Part shown: piece by piece, positions 8,941 to 18,400 of the stretch
Position numbering within the stretch: position 1 is the stretch's first letter
Layout: each line of letters begins with the position of its first letter
From: Sphingomonas azotifigens NBRC 15497
GTDB taxonomy: Bacteria; Pseudomonadota; Alphaproteobacteria; Sphingomonadales; Sphingomonadaceae
DNA: 64,000 nucleotides
Direction: 5' to 3'
NCBI RefSeq assembly: GCF_002091475.1
Contig: NZ_BCTR01000049.1
Coordinates: forward strand, 1-64,000
The notes under the pieces: generated by a model
Told to the model about the DNA's origin: nothing
What the model saw: the letters and a program-made list of their open reading frames with translations, nothing else
Databases searched by the model: none
Translations under genes and position numbers: made by a program

Positions 8941-10392
8941 ATGCTGCACGAGGTTGACCTCCATCTGGCCGAACACATCGCGGCGATCGAGGCGCGCGGG
9001 ACCGGCCATTTGCGCGCGGTCGGCCGGCGGGCGGCGCTGCGCCGGGCGCTGGGGGTGGCGCTGCCGGCGGCGGTGGCGGTGCCGGCGCTGGCCTTCGCGC
9101 TCGGCTGGTTCGTGGCGCTGCGCTGGGAAGCGGTGGCCGCCGCGGCGCTGCTGGTGCCGGCGACGACCTTTGCGAGCATCTTCTTGCGCGACCTGCGGCA
9201 CCAGCACGTCACACGCCGCGCCGCCACCACCCTGTTCGATCGCACGCTGGGCCTGAAGGACCGCATCGCCACGACGGACGAGTTCCTGCGCGATCCTTCC
9301 CCCTCGCCGTTCAAGCGCGCCGCAATGGGCGAGGCCGATCCCTGGATCGCGCGCGCCGCGACTGCGCCGCTGCCCGCGCTCGTTTCACCGCACGGCGCGT
9401 GGCGACGCTGGCCGTTCGCCGCGATGGCGCTTGTGCTGCTGGCAGGCACCGCGGCACAGCAAAGGCTCGGCCCGGCGCGGGTTGCCTCGAACGCCTTCAC
9501 CGACGCGCTGGTGCGCACCGGGATCGCGCGCCCCGCCATCGTAGCAGATCGCGAACGCGGCGACGCCGGGACCGCAGCAACGGGTCGGGGCGGGGCGCCG
9601 ACCGGAATGGCCGATCGGGCGCGCGCGACCACCGCGCCGGGCGGCACCGGCAGCGCCGAGCGGCGAAGCGACAGCGCGGGGCTGGCCGGCGCCGGCCAGG
9701 GCGCGGCGCGTACGGCGCAGGGCTTCGACACCCCCGGTGCGAGCCGGGCGGGCGGCGCCGCCGCCGCGCAGCCGGGGGATGCCCATCCGGCGCAGGCGGG
9801 TGCGCATGGCGACGCCGGCAAGGGCGGGGATCGCTCTCCTGCGGCACAGGACGGACGTTCGGGCGCGGGCGACAAGGCCGGTGCCGATCGCGCCGCGCCC
9901 GACGGCGAATCGAACCGGCAGGGTGGCAACATGCAGCAGCCCGGCAATGCCGGCGCCGCGCAGCCGCCCTCCGCCTCGCCGCTCGCCCCACAGCAGCGCC
10001 CACAGACCGGCAAGGGCAGCAACGGCAACCAGCAGGGCCAGCAGAACCGCAACCAGCAGAACAAGTCCGACCAGACCCAGCCCGGCCAGGGCAAGGGCCA
10101 GGGCCGCGACGGACAGCGAAACGGCGCGGACGCGCTGAAGCGCGCGAACGGCGTCGCGGCGCTGCTGCTCGCGGTGCCGATGGCCGACCGGCTGGGCGGC
10201 ACCGCCAATCCGGGCCTCGTCTCCAGTCAGCCGCAGCAGGTACCGCCGCATGCCGGGGCCAGCGGCGGCGCGGTCGCCGGGGATCGCGGCATCGGCAGCG
10301 GCGATGCCGGCCGCCTGCCCCATCGCCCCGCGACCCCGCAGGAGCGGCGGCTGGTCCGCGACTATTTCCGCCCTTCCGGAGTCCAGCCTTGA
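8941..10392 (+). CDS. Membrane protein with a long disordered Gly/Ala/Gln-rich region
   Basis: This 483-residue protein is the first gene of the operon. Two hydrophobic segments (about 37-60 and 62-82) are followed by a cytoplasmic-looking stretch and a third segment (157-173). Residues about 195-430 are low complexity, rich in Gly, Ala, Gln, Asn, Arg and Asp, and must be disordered. A short ordered tail (PATPQERRLVRDYFRPSGV) closes the protein. Membrane proteins of this kind commonly precede DUF58 genes in MoxR loci. I do not recognise a domain with a defined activity; an adaptor or tether role is a guess. The ATG follows AGGATCACGG. Its stop overlaps the TTG start of the next gene in TTGA. 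Confidence 0.85.
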   Translation: MLHEVDLHLAEHIAAIEARGTGHLRAVGRRAALRRALGVALPAAVAVPALAFALGWFVALRWEAVAAAALLVPATTFASIFLRDLRHQHVTRRAATTLFDRTLGLKDRIATTDEFLRDPSPSPFKRAAMGEADPWIARAATAPLPALVSPHGAWRRWPFAAMALVLLAGTAAQQRLGPARVASNAFTDALVRTGIARPAIVADRERGDAGTAATGRGGAPTGMADRARATTAPGGTGSAERRSDSAGLAGAGQGAARTAQGFDTPGASRAGGAAAAQPGDAHPAQAGAHGDAGKGGDRSPAAQDGRSGAGDKAGADRAAPDGESNRQGGNMQQPGNAGAAQPPSASPLAPQQRPQTGKGSNGNQQGQQNRNQQNKSDQTQPGQGKGQGRDGQRNGADALKRANGVAALLLAVPMADRLGGTANPGLVSSQPQQVPPHAGASGGAVAGDRGIGSGDAGRLPHRPATPQERRLVRDYFRPSGVQP

Positions 10393-11300
10393 TCGCCCCG
10401 CAGCTCAGCTTCGACGCCCTGTTCGATCCCGATTTCCTCGCGCGCGTGCAGCAGTTCGCGCTCTCGGTGACGCGGGTCGACAAGGGCGGCCGGCTGGCCG
10501 AGCAGGCCAGCAACGCCCGCGGCCAGGGCGTCGATTTCGCCGATTTCCGCCCCTACATCGCCGGGGACGATCTGCGGACGATCGACTGGAACATCTATCG
10601 CCGCCTCGGTCGGCTGTTCGTGCGGGTGTTCGAGGAACGCCAGTCGATGCCGGTCTATTTCCTGATCGACATTTCCAGGAGCATGTTCACCGGCGAAAGC
10701 CCGCGCATCCATGCCGGGCTTCGCGTGAGCCTCGCCCTTGCGGCGATCGTACTCGGCCAGCAGGATTCGATCGGCCTGTTTCCGTTTTCCGACGCGATGA
10801 CGATCCAGGCCCGCCATCTCTCCGGCAAGGGCAATCTGGTGCGGGTGGCGCGCTATCTCGCCGAATATGCACCCGCCGCGGGCACGTCGCTGAGCGGATC
10901 GATCGAGACGCTGGCGGCGATGCGACTACGGCGCGGGCTGGTGGTGATCGTGTCCGATTTCTTCGATTCGGACGGACTCGATCAGGTGCTGCCGGCGCTG
11001 TCGCTGCTGCCGCACCGCACGCTGCTGGTGCAGCTCGTCCGCCCGGAAGACGGCGACCCCAGCCGCAACCCGGCCTTGGCCGGCGAGGTCGCCGTGGAAG
11101 ACAGCGAGACCGGCGCGCAGGTCGAGTTGACGATCACCCCGGATCTGCTCGACCGCTATCGCGAAGCCTATGCCGCCTTCAACGACCGGCTGCTCTCCCA
11201 TGCCCTGGCGCAAGGCGCGGCACTCGCTCGCATCGATGCGACGCGCGACGTGCTCGAGCAGCTCGGCACGCTGTTCCAGGGCGGGAGGCTGTCGCTTTGA
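10389..11300 (+). CDS. DUF58 protein (VWA-like, MoxR partner)
   Basis: This 303-residue protein carries the DUF58 signature FRPYIAGDDLRTIDWNIYRR (from about residue 53) and a VWA-like fold with a metal site that begins DISRS at residue 94 and continues through GTSLSGSIETL and VVIVSDFFDSDGL. DUF58 proteins are standard partners of MoxR ATPases. The start is TTG at 10389, overlapping the previous stop (TTGA), which indicates translational coupling; no better start exists in frame, because the frame upstream is a shadow of the disordered gene. It lacks membrane segments and is probably cytoplasmic. Its stop again overlaps a TTG start of the next gene. Confidence 0.93.
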   Translation: MIAPQLSFDALFDPDFLARVQQFALSVTRVDKGGRLAEQASNARGQGVDFADFRPYIAGDDLRTIDWNIYRRLGRLFVRVFEERQSMPVYFLIDISRSMFTGESPRIHAGLRVSLALAAIVLGQQDSIGLFPFSDAMTIQARHLSGKGNLVRVARYLAEYAPAAGTSLSGSIETLAAMRLRRGLVVIVSDFFDSDGLDQVLPALSLLPHRTLLVQLVRPEDGDPSRNPALAGEVAVEDSETGAQVELTITPDLLDRYREAYAAFNDRLLSHALAQGAALARIDATRDVLEQLGTLFQGGRLSL

Positions 11301-12982
11301 TCCTGTCCGGCTTCGGCCTCACGACGCTCATCGCCGGCGCGCTGGTGCTCGCCGCCATCCTCTATGGCCTCCAGCGACTGCGGGTGCAGCGCCAGGTGGT
11401 GCGCGTCGCCACGACGCTGTTCTGGCAGGCGGCGGCGCAGGCGGCGCCGTCGCGCGTGCTGCACCGACGCTTCCGCCACTGGCTCGCCTTCCTGCTCGTG
11501 CTCGCGATCGCATGGCTGTTGTGGCTGGCCGGCGCCCGCCCCGCCCTGCCCCCCGCCCCCGGCACGCGCGCGGAAATCTTCTATCTCGACGCCACCGCGG
11601 GAATGACCGCCGGCGACCGCTTCGCCGAGGCGCGGCGTGCGCTGATCGCCGACGCCCGCGCGGTGCCCGCCGACCGCCGAACCGTGTATCTCGGCGACGC
11701 TGTCGGCACGCGGCTGCTCGCCCCGGGCGAGGACATCGCGCTGCTGCCGCGGCGGCTCGCGGCGGTGCGGCCCGAGGCGATTCCCGCCCGCTTTCCGGAC
11801 TGGGTCCGCACCCGCTTGCCGGGCGACCAGCGCGCGGCGCTGCACTATTACGGCACTGCCGCCACGCTCGCCGTGCTGCGCGATCCGCGCCTCGTTCAGG
11901 GCTATGTCGCGCCCCCGATCGCCGGCAATCGCGGGATCGTCGCGATCGGCGCGGTGCCGGCGGCGTCGGGCGCATGGGACAGAGCGGATGTGCTTGTCCG
12001 CGTCGCCGCCGCGCCCCGGGGCGCGCCGACCGACCCGCTGGCATTTACCCGCGACGGCCGGCCCTTCTCCCCGAGCGTGGAGCAGGCCGGCGCCGACCGC
12101 TTCCTGCTGCGCGACCTGCCAGCCGACGGCAGCCTGATCGCCGCCCGCCTGCCCGGCAGCGACGGCTTCCCCGCCGATGACCGCGCTGCGCTGCGCCTGC
12201 CCGATCGCCGGCCGATCCGGGTCGCGATCCTGGCGGGCGTACCCGAGCCGATCCGCGCCGCGGTCGCCGCCGATCCGGCACTCCGGCCGGTCGCCCCGGC
12301 CCAGGCCGATGTGGTGGTCCGTGCCGCCGGCGATCCCGCGATTCCGGCCAAGCCTACACTGATCCTGCAACCGGCCTCGGCACAGCAAGCCGCGTTCCGC
12401 TTCACCTATGTGGAGGGCACGCCGCAACCCGATCTGGCGGACGCGCTCGACCAGCTTGGGCTCGGCCAGTTCGATGCGGTCGCCCTGGCCGATACGCTGC
12501 ATCGCCCGGTCTCGGTGGAAATGGCGTCCGGCCCCGTGCGCACGGTTGCGGTGTGGCGCGAGCTGTTCGATCCGACCGGCAGCTTCGCCCGATCGCCGAG
12601 CCTGCCGCTGTTCGTCGCCCAGAGCCTGCACTGGCTCGCCGCGCCGCCGGCCTGGATTCCCTATGCGGCGGCGGGTACCCCGCTCGTCGATCTCGACGGC
12701 GGCGACGCGCTCGGCCAATCCCCAGCGCTCGCCGCCGCGCGACTGGGCGGAGCAATCGCACTCCGCGCGCCCGGCGAGACCCGGGTCGGCGACATGCCCG
12801 TGGCGGTCTCGCTCGCGGATCCGGCGACGACGCTCGGCCAGGCGGCGACGCTGCCCGCCGATTCCCCCCGCGATGCGCACGCCCTGCTGCCGCTCGACCT
12901 GCCCTTCACGCTTGCGCTGATCGCCGCCGCCCTGCTGCTCGCCGGAGAGTGGGTGCTGTTTCAGCGCGGCCGCCTGCCATGA
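11297..12982 (+). CDS. BatA-like integral membrane protein
   Basis: This 561-residue protein begins with an aerotolerance-BatA N-terminal-like region: a hydrophobic helix (about 8-24), the basic stretch RLRVQRQVVRVATTLFWQ, and a second helix (about 58-76, WLAFLLVLAIAWLLWLAGA). A large extracytoplasmic part follows, and a final helix (LPFTLALIAAALLLAGEWVLF) ends close to the C-terminus. No complete MIDAS (DxSxS) metal motif is visible; the equivalent segment reads IFYLDATAGM, so metal binding may be lost. The TTG start at 11297 overlaps the DUF58 stop. It presumably places the MoxR/DUF58 machine at the inner membrane beside the VWA protein encoded next. Confidence 0.82.
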   Translation: MILSGFGLTTLIAGALVLAAILYGLQRLRVQRQVVRVATTLFWQAAAQAAPSRVLHRRFRHWLAFLLVLAIAWLLWLAGARPALPPAPGTRAEIFYLDATAGMTAGDRFAEARRALIADARAVPADRRTVYLGDAVGTRLLAPGEDIALLPRRLAAVRPEAIPARFPDWVRTRLPGDQRAALHYYGTAATLAVLRDPRLVQGYVAPPIAGNRGIVAIGAVPAASGAWDRADVLVRVAAAPRGAPTDPLAFTRDGRPFSPSVEQAGADRFLLRDLPADGSLIAARLPGSDGFPADDRAALRLPDRRPIRVAILAGVPEPIRAAVAADPALRPVAPAQADVVVRAAGDPAIPAKPTLILQPASAQQAAFRFTYVEGTPQPDLADALDQLGLGQFDAVALADTLHRPVSVEMASGPVRTVAVWRELFDPTGSFARSPSLPLFVAQSLHWLAAPPAWIPYAAAGTPLVDLDGGDALGQSPALAAARLGGAIALRAPGETRVGDMPVAVSLADPATTLGQAATLPADSPRDAHALLPLDLPFTLALIAAALLLAGEWVLFQRGRLP

Positions 12983-15420
12983 GAGACGTGTTGCCGATCG
13001 CCGTTTCGTTGCTTCGTCCCGATTTCCTCTGGCTGGCGCTGCTGCTGCCGCTGCTGTGGTGGCGGATCGGGCGCCGACCGACGATCGCCCAGCGGCTGCT
13101 GCGCACGGCGCTGTTCGGCTGCATCCTGCTCGCGCTGGCCCAGCCCAGTCTGGTGCTGCGGCGCCCGGGCGCGCGCCAGACGATCCTGCTCGACACCCGC
13201 AGCGGCGATGCCGGCGTCGCGGCGCTGCGGCGTGCGCTCGCCCAGGCGGGACGCGCGGACCGCGTGACGCTGATCGCGCTGGGCGATGCGCGTCCGGCGA
13301 TCGAGGACAGCCGCATCGATGCGCGCGTGACGCTGCCCGCCGGCGCGCTTTCGACCGGCCTCGAGCGCGCGCTTGCCGAGATCCCGCCCGGCGCCACCGG
13401 CGCCGTGACCGTGATCGGGCACGGCGCCGCGCGCGATGCGCATTGGGACGAGGCGGTGGCCGGGCTGGTCCGGCGCGGCATCCCGGTCCATGCGATCGCG
13501 GTTGCCGCGCCCGACGGGCCGCCCGCGATCACCGACATCGCCTTCGCCCCGGTGCGGGTCGGCGAAATGGCGCAGGCAACGCTGACGATCACCGGGCATG
13601 CCGATGGGATCGAGGTCGCGCTGTTCGCCGACGACCAGCCCGTCGCCCGATCGAACCGGTTCGCGGTGGACGGCGCGACGAAGCTCACGCTCCGCTTCCC
13701 GGCCGGCCATGCCGGGTTCGTGCCGGTGCGTGCGGTGCTCACGCCCGGTCCGCAGGTGCTGCAGGCGATGGCCGCCGTGCAGGACCCGCTGCGGCTGCTC
13801 TATGTCCAAGGCCGCCAGCAGGGCGCCGCGCCCCGGCTGCAGGCGCTGCTCGGCGCCGGCTTCGCGGTGGACGCGCGGTCGCCCGCCGCGCTGACCCCGG
13901 CCTTCGACCTGACCGCCTATCCGCTGCTCTTCGTCGACGACGTGCCCGCCCGCGCGCTCGCCGCCCCGGTGCAGCAGCGCCTGCTCGACGCGGTGACGCA
14001 GCGCGGCGCCGGTCTCTTCTATGCCGGCGGAGCGCAGGCCTTTGGCATGGGCGGCTATGACGGCACGCCGCTCGCGGCCGCGCTGCCGGTGACGCTGCGG
14101 CAGGAAGACAAGCTGGAACAGCCCAGCGTCGCGCTGGTGGTGGTGATCGACAGCTCGGGCTCGATGACGGGCACGCCGATCGAGCTGGCCAAGCAGGTCG
14201 CCCGCTTCGCGGTGCGCAAGCTGGGGCCGACCGACAGCGTCGGCGTGGTGGAATTCTACGGCGCCAAGCAATGGGCGGTGCCGCTCCAGCCGGCGCGCGA
14301 CATTCCAGGCGTCGAGCGCGCGATCGGGCGGATGCAGGCGCAGGGGTCTAGCATCCTCTTCCCTGCCATCCAGGAAGCCTATTATGCGCTGAAGGGCAGC
14401 AATGCCCGCTACAAGCACATCCTCGTCATCTCCGATGCGGGTGTGGAGGAGCAACGCTACCAGGCGCTGCTCACCCATATCGCCGACGATCGCATCAACC
14501 TTTCGACCGCGCTGGTCGGCGCCGATCCCGAAGGCGAGGAGCGGATGGCGCAATGGGCGCGCTGGGGCCGCGGGCGCTATTATGCGGTGCCCGACGAGTT
14601 CAGCCTGGTCGAGCTCAACCTCAAGCAGCCGCAGGACAAGCCGGCGCCCGGCTATCGCAGCGGCAGCTTCGCCGTGCAGCCGCTTCCCGGAAGTCCGCGC
14701 TGGCACGGCATGACACTGGCGGGTGCGCCGCCGCTTTCCGGCTATGTGCCCGCAGGGCGGCGCGCGGCGGCCGAGACGCTGCTCACCACCCCCGCCGGCG
14801 ATCCGCTGCTGGCGAGCTGGCAGCGCGGCGCCGGGCGGGTCACCGCGCTGATGACCGAGCCGCTGGGCGAAGGCACCGCGCCGTGGCGCGGCTGGCCCGG
14901 CTATGGCGCCTGGCTGGCGAGCCTGATCGCCCGCACCGCCGATCAGCATCCGGCGGCGACGCTGCAGCTCGACCGCCGGTTCGATATGCTGACCGCCACT
15001 TTCCGCGATCCTGCCGGCGACGGCACCGCGCCGGTGCTCCGCTTCCTCGATGCGCAGGGCAGGCCCGGCGCAGCGGTGGCGATGATCGAACGCGCGCCCG
15101 GCCTGTTCACCGCGCGCACCCGGCTCGATCCCGCCCAGCCCGCTCGCGCCGAACTGCGGCGCGGCGCGCTTCTGCTGCGCGCCGCCGATCGGGCGGGCTC
15201 CGATATCGGCGGCGGCCATGTGCTGCCGCTCGACGCGCTCGCCCGCCGCACCGGCGGCACCTATGCGAACGGGCCGGACGCGCCCTTCGCGCCGCCGCGC
15301 CCGCCCGCCGGCGGGCTGGTCGCCATCGCGCTGGGCGGCTGGCTCGCGCTGCTGGCGCTGCTGCTCTATCTGGTGGAGCTGATCCATCGCCGCTGGCCCG
15401 GTCGCCGGCGCCCCGCATGA
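12979..15420 (+). CDS. Membrane-anchored VWA protein with glutamine-amidotransferase-like fold
   Basis: This 813-residue protein has two N-terminal helices (about 16-29 and 41-60) and one C-terminal helix (about 778-802), so the body lies in the periplasm. The VWA domain has an intact metal site: DSSGS at 391-395, then GSSILFPAI and VISDAGVEE. The segment around AGLFYAGGAQAFGMGGYDGTPLAAALPV resembles the class-I glutamine-amidotransferase-like fold that accompanies VWA domains in such membrane proteins. Its ATG overlaps the previous stop (ATGA). Together with the BatA-like protein it is the likely effector of the MoxR/DUF58 pair. Its target is unknown; the TPR protein is the obvious candidate. 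Confidence 0.9.
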   Translation: MRDVLPIAVSLLRPDFLWLALLLPLLWWRIGRRPTIAQRLLRTALFGCILLALAQPSLVLRRPGARQTILLDTRSGDAGVAALRRALAQAGRADRVTLIALGDARPAIEDSRIDARVTLPAGALSTGLERALAEIPPGATGAVTVIGHGAARDAHWDEAVAGLVRRGIPVHAIAVAAPDGPPAITDIAFAPVRVGEMAQATLTITGHADGIEVALFADDQPVARSNRFAVDGATKLTLRFPAGHAGFVPVRAVLTPGPQVLQAMAAVQDPLRLLYVQGRQQGAAPRLQALLGAGFAVDARSPAALTPAFDLTAYPLLFVDDVPARALAAPVQQRLLDAVTQRGAGLFYAGGAQAFGMGGYDGTPLAAALPVTLRQEDKLEQPSVALVVVIDSSGSMTGTPIELAKQVARFAVRKLGPTDSVGVVEFYGAKQWAVPLQPARDIPGVERAIGRMQAQGSSILFPAIQEAYYALKGSNARYKHILVISDAGVEEQRYQALLTHIADDRINLSTALVGADPEGEERMAQWARWGRGRYYAVPDEFSLVELNLKQPQDKPAPGYRSGSFAVQPLPGSPRWHGMTLAGAPPLSGYVPAGRRAAAETLLTTPAGDPLLASWQRGAGRVTALMTEPLGEGTAPWRGWPGYGAWLASLIARTADQHPAATLQLDRRFDMLTATFRDPAGDGTAPVLRFLDAQGRPGAAVAMIERAPGLFTARTRLDPAQPARAELRRGALLLRAADRAGSDIGGGHVLPLDALARRTGGTYANGPDAPFAPPRPPAGGLVAIALGGWLALLALLLYLVELIHRRWPGRRRPA

Positions 15421-18400
15421 AGAACCGATCGATGCCCATCACCCGCCGCCCGCTTTGCTGGACCCTGTCGCTCGCGCTGGCGCTGGTCGCGCTGGAGGGC
15501 CGCCCGGCAGCGGCGCAGGCACCCGCCGAGCGCCTCGAACGCATCGTGCACGCCCCCCGCTTCGATCGCGCGGCGGCCGAGCGCCTCTATGCCGAGGCGG
15601 TGTTGCACGACCGGGTGCCCGCGCTCGACCGCGAACTCGATGCGGCCGCCGCCGCCGCGCAGCCCCCGGCGGTGCGGGCGCTGGCGCTGCTGACCCGCGC
15701 GACCATCGCCTGGCAGCGCGGCGACGGCGATGCCGCGCAGGCGGCGGCCGACCAGGCGGTGACGCTCGCCCCAGGGCTGGATAGCTGGCTGCTTCAGGCG
15801 CAACTGCTTGATGCGCGTGGCGATACCGGGGCGGCGGCCGCCTATGCACGCGCCGCGGCCGCGACCAGCGATCCCGCCGAGCGCTTCCGCCTCGCCCTGC
15901 GCGGCGCGCTGCTCGACAGCCGCAGCGATCCGGCGCCGCTCGTCCGGCTGGGCGATGCCGATGCCCCCCATCGCGATCGCATCGCCCTCGCAGCGGCGCT
16001 GCTCGGCGATACGCGCGACGCGCTGCGCCTCTACCACCCGGCTGAAAGCGGCCCGACGGCGCTGGCCGATGCGCTGCGTCGGACCGAATGGGCGATCGCC
16101 ACCGGCGACGGCGCGGCAGCGCGCGCCGACGGCTGGCGCGCCTATCGCCTCGCCACCGCCTTGGCCGATCGCCGCTACGCGCTGGCCCTCCTCGTCGAGA
16201 GCTATCGCGACGCCAAGGATCTGGCCGGAGCGCTCGCCTTTCTGGCGCCGCACGCCGCCGAGGATGCCGAGATCGCCCAGACCTGCATCGACCTGCAGCT
16301 CGAACTCGGCCGCTACGATGCCGCGCTGGCGGCGGTACGGGCGTCGAGCGACCCCGCGATGCGCCAGCGCCTGCTGGGCATCCTCGATCTCGCCGGCCGC
16401 GCTCGCGAGGGCGAAGACGCCTATCGCCGCCTGATCGACGCCGATCCGCACCGGCTGGAAGGCTATACCGCGCTCGCCGTGCTCGAACTCGGCAAGGGGC
16501 AGCGCGAAGGCGCGATCGCCGCCTATCGCGCCTTGTTCGCCGCCAATCCGGGCCGCGCCGAGCTGCTTGTGCCGGCGGCGCGCCAGATGATCGCGATGGG
16601 CCTGGCAGACGCCGCGATGGCGCTGATGGCGGAGGCCGGCAAGGCACCGGGCATGGCAGTGCCCTATCGCTTCTTCCTGGTGGAGACCGCCCGCGCCGCC
16701 GGCAAGGACGCCGCCGCGCTCGACCAGCTCGCCGCCTTGCGCAGCCAGTTGCCGCCGGCCGCGCCCGAGCGGATCGCCGTCGCCGATGCCTATGAGGCGC
16801 TGGGCCACAAGGACCAGGCGCTCGACGTGCTGCGCGCGGTGGAGGCGCGCGATCCGGCCCTCGATTACGACCAGCGCGTCCGCATCGCCGCGCTGGCCGG
16901 CGAAAGCGGCCATGCCCAGGAGGCGCTGGACCGCTGGCGCCGGCTCTGGGCCGCGGCCAATCTGCCGGCGCGCAAGACCTATCTCGCCAAGCAGATCGTC
17001 CGCACCGCGCGCCAGCTCGGCCAGACCGACGCGCTGATCGCCGAGCTCGAAAAGGGCCTCGCCACCCGCCGCATCGGCGAGGACGAACTGGCGCTGCTGA
17101 TCGAACTGCGGATCGCCACCAAGGATCGCGTCGCCGCCCTCGCCGATGTCGAGCGCCAGGCCAAGGCGAGCGGCGAGAGCGAGGCGGCGTGGCTGAAGCG
17201 CCAGGTGGGCATCTATGCCCGGCTGGACGATCACGCCAAGGTGGATGCCACGCTGCGCCGGCTCGTCGCCGCAGATCCGAAGAACGCCGATCTCTATCTG
17301 CGCCAGCTGACCCTCAACGCGATCCGCTTCGCCCCCGATGGCGAGGCGCCGGAAGCGCAGCGCGCGCGCATCGAGGCGCTGCTGGGCGAACTCCGCAAGG
17401 CCTCCGCGCTCGATCCGCTCCAGGCGACCCGCTTCGCCGCCGCCGTCTATGGCTCGGCAGGGTTCGTGGAACCGGCGATCGACGCCTATCGCCGCACCGC
17501 CGCGATGGCGCCCGGCGATATCGATGCCGTCGTCCAGCTCTCGGACCTGCTGCGCAAGCAGGGGCGGCAGCCTCAGGCCGCGACGCTGCTGCAATATGCG
17601 GCCGAGCATGCCCGCGACGCCAATGGCTTCGCCGCCGCGATCGATGCGCTGATGGCGGCAGTGTCGCCCGATCCCAACGGACCGCCCCCGCCGCCGGGGC
17701 TCGCCCGCCTCGCCGCGAGCCGGTTGCGCTGGGCCGAACGGCGCGTGCTCGAACGCATCGTGCTGGAGGGCGAGGATGCCCGGCTCTACGCCCAGCTCGC
17801 CGATCTCGCCCAGGCGGAGACCGACTTCGCGCTGCAACTGCGCGCCTATGCCAACGCCCTGCCGACGGCGGGCGACCAGCGACCGGCGGTGCTGCGCATG
17901 CTGGTCACGCTCGCTTCGGGCAATGCCGCGCCGGGTGCCGGCGGCAGCGGCCCGGCGGTGGGCGATGTCGCGGCGAAACTGCGCTTCGGGCGCCGGCTGC
18001 TGGCGCTGAAACGCGACTATCCGCCCGACGTCTATACCGATCTCGCCCGCGCGCTGCTGGCGGTGGGCGACGTGCCGGGGGCCGAACGCGCCTTCGGCAT
18101 GATGCGCGGGCTCGACGGGCTGGTCGATGTCGATCGCGTCAAGGGCGAGTCCTATGCCACCCAGGGCCTGATCGATCCGGCGCTGCTCAATTACGAACGC
18201 GCGCTGCTGCGCGACCGCGAGGACCCCGATCTGGTGGTGAAGACCGCGATCCTGCGCGAGCAGCGCGGCGACGACGCGATCGCCTTCGACTGGTATTGGC
18301 GCACCCTGACCGCGCTCGCGCTGCGCCAGCCGCTGCGCGGCGGCGGCAGCGAGGATGCCGTGCTGGATGCCCGGCAATATTTCGGAACGCTGGTCGAAGG

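Noticed and set aside
8838..8957. Possible 39-codon leader peptide (TTG start after AAGGAG) overlapping the start of the first operon gene.
   Set aside because: The ribosome site is only 3 bases from the TTG and the peptide shows no conserved feature. Not enough to call.
10000..10130. Tandem-repeat-like GGCCAG/CAGAAC stretch.
   Set aside because: It is the coding sequence of the Gln/Gly-rich disordered region; units are irregular and do not form a DNA repeat array.
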